A DNA stretch of 64,000 nucleotides, taken from assembly GCF_000821185.2 (NCBI RefSeq), contig NZ_CP050855.1:2418001-2482000 (forward strand), given 5' to 3'. Within the stretch, counting starts at the first letter, position 1. Each line of letters opens with the position of its first letter. The notes below the pieces were generated by a model. The model had not been told where the DNA came from. It saw nothing but the letters and a program-made list of their open reading frames with translations, and ran no database searches. A program made the translations under genes and the position numbers. This document shows positions 34,034 through 44,368 of this stretch, one piece after another. This DNA is from Serratia symbiotica (lineage in GTDB: Bacteria > Pseudomonadota > Gammaproteobacteria > Enterobacterales > Enterobacteriaceae).

Positions 34034-34357
34034 ATACCCGTCATACTTCAAGTTGCCTGTACGTCAGCTTCCCTCACTCACCCCAGTCACTCAGAACTTA
34101 TCCCATTAGGCTATTTTTTTGCCATTTTGGCCCTGGGCAGTGCTCACCCTCCTCACGTACGCCATGTACGCCATGTACGCTACGGCTGTTGCACGCTGTC
34201 CTGGTGCAAACTGGCTGCAACAATGTACGCCTACTGGGATAGGCGCTGACTGGGGTAAGCGCCTGGGAAGCCGCTGCGTTGCCGCCTTCCTGCAACTCGA
34301 ATTATTTAGGGTATAGATTTAGCAATTCTACCCTTCATCTTTCAAACTACAGCGGTG
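34034..34357. repeat. Repeat block between yajC and tgt, with a full MITE-like copy
   Basis: It begins with TATACCCGTCATACTTCAAG (34034). The main unit, 34099-34241 (143 bp), has terminal inverted repeats TATCCCATTAGGC and GCCTACTGGGATA and no gene. A close relative is at 50694-50827. The end (about 34337-34357) carries an inverted, degenerate copy of the unit found before dxs. The block interrupts the tgt-yajC junction, which is normally short. Confidence 0.75.
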
Positions 34358-34439
34358 TTGGCTTCCCTCTCCCCATCACATAGCACTCTAAAGCCCTGAG
34401 GATTCGTTTGGTCGCCACTTTGCCGCATTTTGAGGTCTA

Positions 34440-35977
<1,538 letters not shown>

Positions 35978-36817
35978 ATGAGTGTGGATGCCGTTCTAAA
36001 CGCCAGTAAAGGCCTGATTGTAGCACCTGCGGGATGTGGCAAAACCCACCTGATTACTGAAGCTCTTGGTATTGCGCAAAGTAAGCCGTATCTCGTGCTG
36101 ACGCACACAACCGCAGGTGTCACGGCACTCAAAAAGCGACTGAGCCGTTTTGCAATTCCTCTGCGGAACTATATTGTGACAACAATCGATGGATGGGCTC
36201 TGAAAATAGCAGGCTGCTTTCCGCGATTGTGTCCGCTTGATGTGGGTCCTGAAAATCCAACCGTTTTCTACCCTTCTCTTCGCCGTGCCGTACTGAATCT
36301 GGTTGTTAACGGTAATATTAGCGAAATCATCACGGCCACTTATTCGCGTTTGCTGGTCGATGAATACCAGGACTGCAATAGCCAGCAACATAATCTGACC
36401 TGTGCGCTTTCACGCTTGCTACCAACAGTCGTCTTTGGAGACCCGATGCAGTGTATCTTCAGCTTCAGCGGCCCTATGCCAGACTGGAAAAGCACTGTTG
36501 AAACTTTTTTCCCCACTCTGGCAACCTTACAAGCGCCCTGGCGCTGGAACAATGCACAAACGCCAGATTTGGGTCAATGGATCCTTGAGCAAAGACTTCG
36601 CTTACTTCACCGGGAGCGTATCGACTTGAGATCCTGTCCTGACTATGTACATTTTCGCCCTCTTTCACGAAATCACAATGACAATATCCAGCGCCAGCAG
36701 CGCTAATATTACTCACTGCTGCGACAGTTTCCCAACGACTCGGTTTTAGTTATGGGTGATTCACGAAGAGCGTCATCCAGGCATCAATTTGCACAACGAA
36801 TCACTATTTTTGTTTAA
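35978..36817 (+). pseudogene. UvrD-like superfamily I helicase, N-terminal remnant
   Basis: The frame encodes Walker A LIVAPAGCGKTH (about 13-24), Walker B LLVDEYQDC (about 127-135), a GDPMQCIF motif III and an APWRW segment, as in UvrD-type helicases. A TAA at 36704-36706 interrupts it; the same frame continues with a protein-like stretch (LLRQFPNDSVLVMGD) to 36817 and then stops, so it is truncated as well. Relatives often pair with OLD-type nucleases in phage-defence loci. That link is inference. Confidence 0.75.
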
Positions 36818-36982
36818 ATAGCCCCTTACTACATTGACTAATTCTTCTTTTTTTTTTGCTTTTTCAAAAATAGGTGCTGATATTATACCTTCTTCTATGG
36901 CATTTTTATATGTATATATATGAGTGTTCTGTGTCAACATCAAAAATAAATAAGTCGTTTCGGTATGGTGTGGCAGTCACTA

Positions 36983-37474
36983 TTATTTTTTTGCATTAAA
37001 CCTGCGAATAACCCCTCCCCATTCTGGAGATGGTTCGGAATGGCCTTCATCAATAATGACCAACTCAAATTCATCACATATTTTATTTATTTCCTCGCTG
37101 TTGATTTTGAGTAATTTTTGGAAGGTAGTACAAAAGACCCCTCTATTACTTTCTTTATTGATGTTGTTGTGCACATCTTTAATTGTAAGTGATTTAGATT
37201 TATCCGAGTCGGTTAATTTAGTAAAAAAATCACCTCTAATCTGTTTATACAACTGATCGCAAACAGCTCTTCGATAAGTAACAATTAATATTTTTTTATA
37301 TTTACTGAATTGACTTAGACAACATATAACACCACTTTTCCCTGCCCCTGTCGGCAAGCTTATAAGACATGAGCCAGAAGAGCGCGATCTAAAATATTTT
37401 GCCGCTACACTAATACTTTCTACCTGACATGTTCTAAGTTTTTCTTCTACTTCAGTTGGTGTACCATTGTACAT
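36983..37474 (-). pseudogene. DEAH-box helicase, N-terminal remnant
   Basis: 163 residues containing helicase motif I SLPTGAGKSGVICCL (about 38-52), motif Ia LIVTYRRAVCDQL, and motif II VIIDEGHSEPSP (about 138-149). The rest of a superfamily II helicase (motifs III-VI) is missing, so this is a truncated gene or, less likely, a short stand-alone domain. Strongly A/T-rich. It resembles the restriction-type helicases found in defence islands. Confidence 0.7.
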
Positions 37475-37974
37475 TTAAATTCCTCTTATAATGAAAAAAC
37501 GCTGGATTAGAACCTTATATAAGGATAGACAAGGGACTGAAGAAACTCATTCAATTGGAAGCTAACTGGCTACTAGGGATTGAGCTTATATCCCTTCTGG
37601 CAAACCCAGTCAGCCTTGCCAACGCTGCCGCCCCCAGAGACATCAGTGCCGATTAAGTATAGGCATATCCGAATGTTATCAAAACTCATGAGTTGTTCAA
37701 GAAGACAATTAGATAATCCCTAAAGTTTAGTGCGCTTGGTCGTGCAATTACGATGGGAAATGATTGATGAACTGAAGTAAGTAAGCTGTCAGAAAATGCT
37801 CATAAGAAGCATATTCTTTGTTAGTTCATGAAGTTCTCCTGAAGTGAATTTATATTTTTATTAAAAATACCAATTTAAATCAAAGAGATATAGTTACTGT
37901 AGATTATGAACTAGATTCACGCTTAACATAAGTTAAATAACCTACATCGACCGAGGTGGAGCCAGGGGCGCGCG
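37475..37974. other. Degraded island DNA
   Basis: 500 A/T-rich bases with no supported gene. A few protein-like scraps occur (for example a 25-codon frame from about 37490), but none can be assigned. Confidence 0.5.
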
Positions 37975-38136
37975 ATGTCTGACACCTCAAGTTTGCTGTT
38001 AATACAACCAGCATCCAGCCAGATAACCTCCATTCCCATCAAAGTATCGCCAGTTTCACAACAGCAGACCGGTGTTTACCTCAACCGCATCTCTGCAAGC
38101 CATTCAACGCAGCGTTACTACATGTTCGGTAGTTAG
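37975..38136 (+). pseudogene. Tyrosine-type integrase, N-terminal fragment
   Basis: A 53-residue frame starting MSDTSSLLLIQPASSQ contains IPIKVSPVSQQQTGVYLNRI and SASHSTQRYYM. This resembles the N-terminal arm of plasmid or transposon site-specific recombinases, where a Ser/Pro-rich start is followed by VYL...L...S...R. It ends at a stop and no catalytic domain follows. The assignment rests on pattern memory only. Confidence 0.4.
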
Positions 38137-38139
38137 CAA

Positions 38140-38368
38140 GGGACCTATTTCCTGGTGCAAAGTCTGCCCGCTTCGTCATTTGTGTAACCAGCAGACGCGT
38201 ATACCTCGGAAGGCAGAGGTTGCACAGGTTGTTGTCGTAGATTGAGTGATCACTGCCCTATTCCAGCCATCGTTCAATATGGGGTTTAGACGGAAAGCCC
38301 CCGTGATACAGATCACGCAACTGAAAGATACGCTGACGATGCAGTTTATTATGTGCTTGATAAGTCAT
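38140..38368 (-). pseudogene. Unrecognised degraded coding sequence
   Basis: From ATG at 38368 the minus strand reads a coherent basic peptide (LHRQRIFQLRDLYHGGFPSK), meets an amber stop at 38258-38260, and continues open and protein-like (LPRYTRLLVTQMTKR) for another 40 codons. I do not recognise the family. It may be a plasmid or transposon gene with a nonsense mutation. Confidence 0.35.
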
Positions 38369-38541
38369 TGACGTTGAAATGTATCACCAAAAAATCTTAT
38401 GAATTAGGAATGGTCTTAGTTTTCATTAATGCATTATATTTCAATTGGATGAGTAAAATGTAACGGATGAGTAACAATTTAATAACAAAAAACACTTCCC
38501 ATATACCATATGCACTGCTACATATTTGAGCATAATTTACA

Positions 38542-38566
38542 TATAAATAAACGAGAATGATTTTCA
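38542..38566 (+). promoter_or_regulatory. Promoter region with Fur-box-like site before the biosynthetic operon
   Basis: CGAGAATGATTTTCA (38552-38566) matches the Fur consensus TGATAATNATTATCA at 11 of 14 defined positions. TATAAA at 38542-38547 could be the -10 element, which would put transcription start inside the Fur site, a classic repression layout. No convincing -35 is seen. Iron control is therefore predicted, not shown. Confidence 0.6.
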
Positions 38567-38586
38567 ACTCCACGAATGGATGCATG

Positions 38587-39393
38587 ATGAAAAAAGCTAA
38601 AAAGTGCCTTGCCTGTGTGGATGAATTGCCTGTATTCGAAGGTTATCTCGTAGACGTGTGGGGTGTCTTATACGATGGCCAATCGAAAACTCATATTGCC
38701 GATGATTTGATCCGGAAAATGAAAATACATGGCCGGATCGCACTCGTGAGCAATACCTCACGCTCGTCGGAAGAGTTGGCTTTATTACTGGACGATAAAG
38801 GGATTTCAGGAACATTTATTGATGGAATTTTCACGTCTGGAAGCCTGTGCAAAGAACGAATTACTCGCCATTTTGCTGCCAATCCACAACACACTTTCAT
38901 CCTAGTGGGCACCGCCGGTGAATGCCACTGGCTTACTACGATTTTTGATCGACAAGTCTCTTCTATCGAAACATGTGATTTTGTTATTGCTGCAAACATC
39001 ATTTATGAAAATGATGAAGAGATCGAAAGGTTAGTAAGAAAAATCATAGGAAGAGGGTTAGTCGTATATTCAACGAATCCGGATAAACTTGTCAATATTG
39101 GAGGTCGTATTCATAAGGCTGCGGGGTACTTCTGTCAAAAAGTGAGAGAAGCCGGTGGTACTGTTTACGAGTATGGCAAACCTAATACGGATATTTTTAA
39201 TATTGCATTGGCAGGGATTGGTGTGAAAAAAGCAAATGCTTGCATGTTGGGGGATTCGCTAGAAACGGATATTTTGGGAGGGAATTCTGCGTCACTTAAA
39301 ACCATACTGGTCGCTGGATGTGGTGGTTTGCAGTATAGCGAAGATGAATTAAATGAAGGGTTGCATGATTATATTCTAAATCTACAGGGGTGA
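38587..39393 (+). CDS. HAD-superfamily (subfamily IIA) phosphatase-like protein, biosynthetic operon gene 1
   Basis: 268 residues from ATG 38587, chosen because GGA lies 6 bases upstream; ATG at 38584 and 38557 are alternatives, the last overlapping the Fur-like site. HAD motifs are motif I LVDVWGVLYDG (nucleophile Asp23), motif II ALVSNTSRS, the motif III Lys in YEYGKPNTDIF, and motif IV MLGDSLETDILGG. The motif I +2 position is Trp25 instead of the usual Asp. NagD-type cap. Likely dephosphorylates a pathway intermediate (inference). Followed after 2 bases by gene 2. Confidence 0.85.
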   Translation: MKKAKKCLACVDELPVFEGYLVDVWGVLYDGQSKTHIADDLIRKMKIHGRIALVSNTSRSSEELALLLDDKGISGTFIDGIFTSGSLCKERITRHFAANPQHTFILVGTAGECHWLTTIFDRQVSSIETCDFVIAANIIYENDEEIERLVRKIIGRGLVVYSTNPDKLVNIGGRIHKAAGYFCQKVREAGGTVYEYGKPNTDIFNIALAGIGVKKANACMLGDSLETDILGGNSASLKTILVAGCGGLQYSEDELNEGLHDYILNLQG

Positions 39394-39395
39394 TT

Positions 39396-40517
39396 ATGTA
39401 TAAGGTACTTATCATTGGTTCAGGTATCCTTTCTACGATGGTTTCAGAGATGTTGGCTTGGAGAAATTTTCCGTGCCAGGTAACGATTGCTGCCAGGAAT
39501 GAAAATGCTGCAGACGAAATTGTGAACCTGATAAAATTCACGTCAGAGAATGTTGGCCATACATTTAATATATCGTCAAAAAAAATCAACCTTGACTCTG
39601 TTGAGGAAATGGCGGAAATCATTAGTGATATTGAACCTGATTTAATTTTCAATACTGCTTCAGTTCAGTCATTTTGGGTTGTTTCAGAACTGCCCGATCA
39701 TATCAGCAAAGCATTATGGTCCGCAGGCGTGGGCCCCTGGACCGCATGCCATGCCTATCCGGCACTCCAATTGATGAAAGCAATAAAAGCCTCCGGTGTA
39801 AAAACGACGGTAGTCAACGCGGCATTTCCTGATGCAGTGAATCCGTTGCTTAAGGGCATAGCACTTGCCCCTGATATCGGCATTGGCAATGTCTCAAATA
39901 TTTGTCAGCCTATCCGCGAGGCGGTTTCAAAGATTCTCAATAGTGACATATCTTCAATCTCCGTCAAAATAGTCGCTCACCACTATGTTGGCAATACCAT
40001 TCCCTCAGAAGGACATGCAAAGGGCGCGCCTTATCATTTGAGCGTAAAAAATAATGGGGAGGAAATCAGTCAGGACATGTTACCGCACGATAAAATCTTC
40101 AAACACATCAAAACAGACTTAAAGAGAAAAAGAGGAAAGGACGGTATGTTTGTAACTGCCAGTTCGGCAGTGAGAATTATTGAAGGCTTTTTCGGTGATA
40201 AAACGATAGCGGCACATGCACCAGGTGTCAGGGGCTTAGTCGGAGGGTATCCCGTCACCATTGGCAGGCGAACTTTCGATGTGGCGCTCAATGACGATAT
40301 TTCACTCTCAGACGCGATCAGCATCAATGAAAAAGGCCAGCGGTATGATGGGATTGACAGTATCCAGGACGGTTATATCCGGCTCAAGCAAGAATCCTCG
40401 GATGTCATGAATGCCCTGATGGGATTTGGGCTCGGGGAATATCATATTTCTGAGGTCGCTGAGGTGTCCGCTGAGTTGGTACAACGCTATCAAACGTTGA
40501 GGAGTAAACATGTCTAA
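39396..40517 (+). CDS. NAD(P)-binding dehydrogenase (saccharopine dehydrogenase-like), operon gene 2
   Basis: 373 residues. The N-terminus MYKVLIIGSGILSTMVSEM is a Rossmann dinucleotide motif (GxGxxS), followed by TIAARN after the second strand. The middle region has NAAFPDAVNPLLKGIALAPDIGIGN and a later VGGYPVTIGRR. Overall it resembles saccharopine/opine-type oxidoreductases, but I cannot name a substrate. The start is 2 bases past gene 1 (a GTG at 39390 would overlap it). The end overlaps gene 3 by 8 bases, implying coupled translation. Confidence 0.75.
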   Translation: MYKVLIIGSGILSTMVSEMLAWRNFPCQVTIAARNENAADEIVNLIKFTSENVGHTFNISSKKINLDSVEEMAEIISDIEPDLIFNTASVQSFWVVSELPDHISKALWSAGVGPWTACHAYPALQLMKAIKASGVKTTVVNAAFPDAVNPLLKGIALAPDIGIGNVSNICQPIREAVSKILNSDISSISVKIVAHHYVGNTIPSEGHAKGAPYHLSVKNNGEEISQDMLPHDKIFKHIKTDLKRKRGKDGMFVTASSAVRIIEGFFGDKTIAAHAPGVRGLVGGYPVTIGRRTFDVALNDDISLSDAISINEKGQRYDGIDSIQDGYIRLKQESSDVMNALMGFGLGEYHISEVAEVSAELVQRYQTLRSKHV

Positions 40518-41883
40518 CCTTCTCTTCCACGCATACAAAAATGCGCGCAACGTCCTGTCCGGAAACGATGAAACCGGTATGAAAGTCTTTCCGGGGATGT
40601 TTGACAGCGATGTCGTTTCTCTCTCTCACGGCGACGGCACAAGACGACCTCAGTGCGGCATTATTTCTGCGGGGGTTTTAGCATTGCTCGATGATCGTTA
40701 CTCCCCTGATGACTACCATGTGATGACGCATAATGCAGAGTTGGAAACCTGGATCATCGATGATTTCAAGGCGGATGGGATACATGAGAGTCTCGCCAAC
40801 AATATTGTGCTGTCACACGGTTCGACCAGTTTCTTTGATGCCATATTTACTTATTATATCGGAAAAGGACGTCGTTATTTAGTGCCTTCTTCGTTCTATC
40901 ACAACCTGATAAAGTGGTCAGCGTTATATCACGAACATCTTACGTGCCAGTATACGAAGATTGAAAATGATTATAAACTGACAGCGGAAGAATTGTCTAA
41001 ATCGGTATCAGAAAAAGAAATTGATACACTGTTCTTGTTTAATCCTACGCAAACCGGTGCGATTTATACAGATGCTGAGCTCATGGCACTGTCTAAAGTG
41101 TGTATTGAATTTAATATAGCGGTTTTTGTAGATAGTGTTTTTTCTGGTACGGAATTTAACGATGAGGAGAGAACTCCTCAGATGGCAAAATATTTTACGC
41201 AGCATCCTGACAATATCGTAACGATTAAAAGTGCTTCCAAATTTTTAAATCTGGCCAATGTCAGGGTGGGTTGGGCATGTGGTGGGGAGAATATTATCGC
41301 AGCGCTGCGTGATATCTGTTCTGCGAAAAACCCGTCGATCTCAAATGTGGCACTGGAAATGGTCAAGTACGGTGTTCTACACTGTCATGAATATATCAGA
41401 GAAAACAATCTGGAAAGTGCACAACGTGCGCGTATTATTGATGCGTCTGTGTATGACATCAATAACTCTCTGGGGGAGCAGGTGATAAACACCACGCATA
41501 AACCAGCCGCAGGGCACGGATTTTTGCTCGATTTCGACTATTTGATCAAGGCGACGCACGGGCGCATAAAGTCAGGCTGCGATCTGGTTGCGTATTTGCT
41601 TAAAGAACAGAAATTGTCCCTGTCCCCTGCGGATTCTCTTGGTTTCACCGGGTGTAAAGTGAGAGTTGCTTTCTCATCCGTCGGGCTCAAGTCAACCTAC
41701 CTGGATAGCGAATACGAGCGCAACGTGGCAATGGACAGCATCACTATTGGCCGCGTGCCAGTGACCGCATTGAAGATCCCTCGCAGGCAGCATACCGACT
41801 ATTTTGATGCAGGCCGAGGTATTCTGGACCATTCGCTGAGAAATTCCTTGCACACTGCATTAGCTAATTTACTGAAAAACTAG
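40510..41883 (+). CDS. PLP-dependent aminotransferase, class I/II fold, operon gene 3
   Basis: 457 residues. Fold-type I features are FNPTQTGAIY (NPxNPTG-like), the cofactor Asp in AVFVDSVFSG, the Schiff-base lysine probably Lys244 in IKSASKFLNLANVRVGW, and a C-terminal Arg in GCKVRVAFSSVG that would hold a substrate carboxylate. It could transaminate a keto acid made by the gene 2 enzyme. Start overlaps gene 2 by 8 bases; gene 4 begins 9 bases after its stop with AGGAGA as ribosome site. Confidence 0.85.
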   Translation: MSNLLFHAYKNARNVLSGNDETGMKVFPGMFDSDVVSLSHGDGTRRPQCGIISAGVLALLDDRYSPDDYHVMTHNAELETWIIDDFKADGIHESLANNIVLSHGSTSFFDAIFTYYIGKGRRYLVPSSFYHNLIKWSALYHEHLTCQYTKIENDYKLTAEELSKSVSEKEIDTLFLFNPTQTGAIYTDAELMALSKVCIEFNIAVFVDSVFSGTEFNDEERTPQMAKYFTQHPDNIVTIKSASKFLNLANVRVGWACGGENIIAALRDICSAKNPSISNVALEMVKYGVLHCHEYIRENNLESAQRARIIDASVYDINNSLGEQVINTTHKPAAGHGFLLDFDYLIKATHGRIKSGCDLVAYLLKEQKLSLSPADSLGFTGCKVRVAFSSVGLKSTYLDSEYERNVAMDSITIGRVPVTALKIPRRQHTDYFDAGRGILDHSLRNSLHTALANLLKN

Positions 41884-41892
41884 GAGATAAAT

Positions 41893-43134
41893 ATGTCAGT
41901 TATTGCTGTTCTTGAGTCAAACCTGGCAGGCAATGGTACCTTAGTCATTCAGGCGGCCAAACTAAAGGGTTATAAAACGCTTTTTGTCTGTGGAAATAAA
42001 GCGGAATACGCCAATACCGTGATTAATCCGATTGATTTTGCGGATGAAGTGGCCGTTGTTGACTCTTATGACATAGCCAAGCTACTGGCCTTCTTCCAGA
42101 GTTACCCGGATACGGTTGACGCAGTCATGGCATTTGATGACTTTAGAATGATACAGGCCGCGCTCATTAATCAGTTCCTTAACCTGCCGTATGCGCCTGC
42201 TGTTGAGGCATTATTGACGGTGCGATTTAAACATTTGTTAAGAGAAAAACTCAACAATACTGCGTATGCAATTGACTTTACACGTTTGGCGGGTGACAGC
42301 ACAGCCCATCAAGCGTTATTGAAATACCCATGTGTAATCAAGCCGGTAGATGAAAGTGGCAGCATCGGTGTCAAGGTGTGTCATTCAAAATCGGAGTCGG
42401 ACGAGGCTATCGACTATATTCTGTCTCTACCAAAATATAATGGTCGCGGGTTTACCGTTTCAAAAGACATCCTGGTTGAAGAGTTTATTACCGGGGAAGA
42501 ATACAGTGCCGAGTTGGTTTGGGATTGTGAAAATGAGGACTGGAGACTGCTTGGCGTTACGCAAAAATTTGTTACTCCTCCCCCGTTTTGCGTCGAAAAG
42601 GCCCATATTTTTCCGTATGCAGACGGCAGTGAATTTTCAGAGCAGGTGAGCCTGCATGCCAACCGTATACTTAAACATATTGGTCTGCGAAATACGTTTT
42701 TACATATGGAATTTAAATTCTCCGATGGGCGCTTTGATGTCATTGAAATCAATCCGCGCTTGGGGGGAGACATGATTATCGAACTCATGAAAAATGCGAA
42801 AGGGTATGATGCAGCTGGTCTTATGTTGGAAGCGAATATCAATCAACCTTTGAGTATAGAAAACACAGGCGTACAGGGGGATGCTTCGGCTATCGTGTAT
42901 ATCACAGATAGTCGCTGTGGACATATAACCGATATTACCGTCGAGAGTGATGGGGACATTTTCTCCCGGATCAATATTTTTTCGCTCCCAAAAACACTGA
43001 AAGGGTTGCGCAGCAGCGAAGACCGGTTGGGGTATGTCATTTTAAATAAAGACCGTTATCAGCAGATTGAGCTGCGTGTTAACGCTCTGCTTGATGGTAA
43101 TGGTTTCAATATTACCCAGTCGGCATTGTCCTGA
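41893..43134 (+). CDS. ATP-grasp ligase, operon gene 4
   Basis: 413 residues of the ATP-grasp carboxylate-amine ligase type. Visible are the nucleotide-binding strand KYPCVIKPVDESGSIGVKV, the EEFITGEEYSAELVW segment, and the metal-binding FDVIEINPRLGGDMI. The N-terminal pre-ATP-grasp region begins MSVIAVLESNLAGNG. Length and motifs resemble L-amino acid ligases such as BacD. It probably forms an amide or peptide bond with ADP release; the substrates are unknown. Confidence 0.85.
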   Translation: MSVIAVLESNLAGNGTLVIQAAKLKGYKTLFVCGNKAEYANTVINPIDFADEVAVVDSYDIAKLLAFFQSYPDTVDAVMAFDDFRMIQAALINQFLNLPYAPAVEALLTVRFKHLLREKLNNTAYAIDFTRLAGDSTAHQALLKYPCVIKPVDESGSIGVKVCHSKSESDEAIDYILSLPKYNGRGFTVSKDILVEEFITGEEYSAELVWDCENEDWRLLGVTQKFVTPPPFCVEKAHIFPYADGSEFSEQVSLHANRILKHIGLRNTFLHMEFKFSDGRFDVIEINPRLGGDMIIELMKNAKGYDAAGLMLEANINQPLSIENTGVQGDASAIVYITDSRCGHITDITVESDGDIFSRINIFSLPKTLKGLRSSEDRLGYVILNKDRYQQIELRVNALLDGNGFNITQSALS

Positions 43135-43165
43135 CTTGACAATACATTTTATTTTGGTGGTGAGC

Positions 43166-44335
43166 ATGGTAAATAAAATTGGTTTTATCGGCAGCGGTAA
43201 ACTGCTTTTAGATCGCGCGAAGTCGTTTGGTCTTTATGTGGTACTGATTCAAAAACAGTCACTTGCTTCGATGGAAGCTATTGCACTGGCAGACAGTGTT
43301 CTGCTGTGTGACTATGATGCCGCTGATAATAAAAAGATGATATTGGATTTCTTACGGGAGCAACGAATCGAAAAGGTCCTGACGCTTTCTGAGAAAGCTT
43401 TGCCAGCAGCGGCATGGATAAATGACGAATTATCGTACGATACTAAAAATAGTACGATCGCTGAAATAGTCAAAAATAAAATATTAATGCGTGATAGGCT
43501 TAGGGCAACCCCCTACGGTAATGTCAACTATCATGCGGTCCATTCCGCCAATGATCTGTCTCGGGCCGCTGCCCAGCTCGGATTTCCGTTTATTCTGAAA
43601 CCATCTCGGGGTGTGGGAAGCGAAAATGTTCATCTTGTTGTCGATGATAAGCAACTTTCGACAATAAACGTTCTGCAGACATTAATCGCAGAACAGTACA
43701 TCGGGGGAAAGGAATATTCCATTGAGGCATTTTCTGTCAATGGGGTACATACCGTTCACGCGGTCACCGAGAAATCCCTGTTTGATAATGAAGACTCCCG
43801 GTTTGTTGAGCATGGACATGTTGTCTCCAGGGAGAATAATGATGGGCCGTTTTTTGCCGCGATCGATGATTTTGTCTGTGGCTTCTTATCCCTTATCGGG
43901 ATTGAGTCCGGCGCGACCCATACCGAAGTGAAGGTCGATCTGAGTGGCATACACATCATTGAGTCCCATAATCGGGTCGGCGGCGACAGTATTCCTGAAT
44001 TGGTTTACCATGCGACGGGAGTCGATCTGTATTCACTGGCGATACAAGATGCGTCGGGCCTGCCTTTGGATAATACGCGCAAGTCGGTGAGCAATAATAG
44101 TGGGATTCTCTTCTTTGATTTTGAACCTGGTCAGGTCAGTAGTCTTTGCGGTGAACAACGTGTTAAACTGTTACCCTACGTCAAAGACGTAAGTTTACCT
44201 GAACTCATCAATGCGCCACTTTCCCGCCCCGTCGATTCTTTTTCACGTAATGGCTATGTGATTTGCAGCACACCCGAGGATGTGAAAAGTAAGCTCGAGC
44301 TGTGCCAAACCCTGATAAAACCGATATACATTTGA
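43166..44335 (+). CDS. Second ATP-grasp ligase, operon gene 5
   Basis: 389 residues from ATG 43166, preceded by GGTGGTGAG; frames extending into gene 4 are unlikely. Motifs are FPFILKPSRGVGSENVHLV, LIAEQYIGGKEYSIEAF and HIIESHNRVGGDSIPEL. In the last, His replaces the Asn of the usual EINPR-type motif, though Glu and Arg remain. It is clearly related to but distinct from gene 4. Two ligases in series suggest a product with two amide bonds. Confidence 0.82.
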   Translation: MVNKIGFIGSGKLLLDRAKSFGLYVVLIQKQSLASMEAIALADSVLLCDYDAADNKKMILDFLREQRIEKVLTLSEKALPAAAWINDELSYDTKNSTIAEIVKNKILMRDRLRATPYGNVNYHAVHSANDLSRAAAQLGFPFILKPSRGVGSENVHLVVDDKQLSTINVLQTLIAEQYIGGKEYSIEAFSVNGVHTVHAVTEKSLFDNEDSRFVEHGHVVSRENNDGPFFAAIDDFVCGFLSLIGIESGATHTEVKVDLSGIHIIESHNRVGGDSIPELVYHATGVDLYSLAIQDASGLPLDNTRKSVSNNSGILFFDFEPGQVSSLCGEQRVKLLPYVKDVSLPELINAPLSRPVDSFSRNGYVICSTPEDVKSKLELCQTLIKPIYI

Positions 44336-44368
44336 GTGGGAACAGTCAAATATGATTCAGGACGCAAA

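Noticed and set aside
38557..38586. ATG at 38557 as start of the HAD gene
   Set aside because: It lies inside the Fur-like site and lacks a ribosome site; ATG 38587 (or 38584) fits the family start and spacing better.
39396..40517. Staphylopine-type opine metallophore pathway for the operon
   Set aside because: Although a dehydrogenase and an MFS exporter occur, no nicotianamine-synthase-like or histidine racemase gene is present, and the ATP-grasp pair does not fit that pathway.
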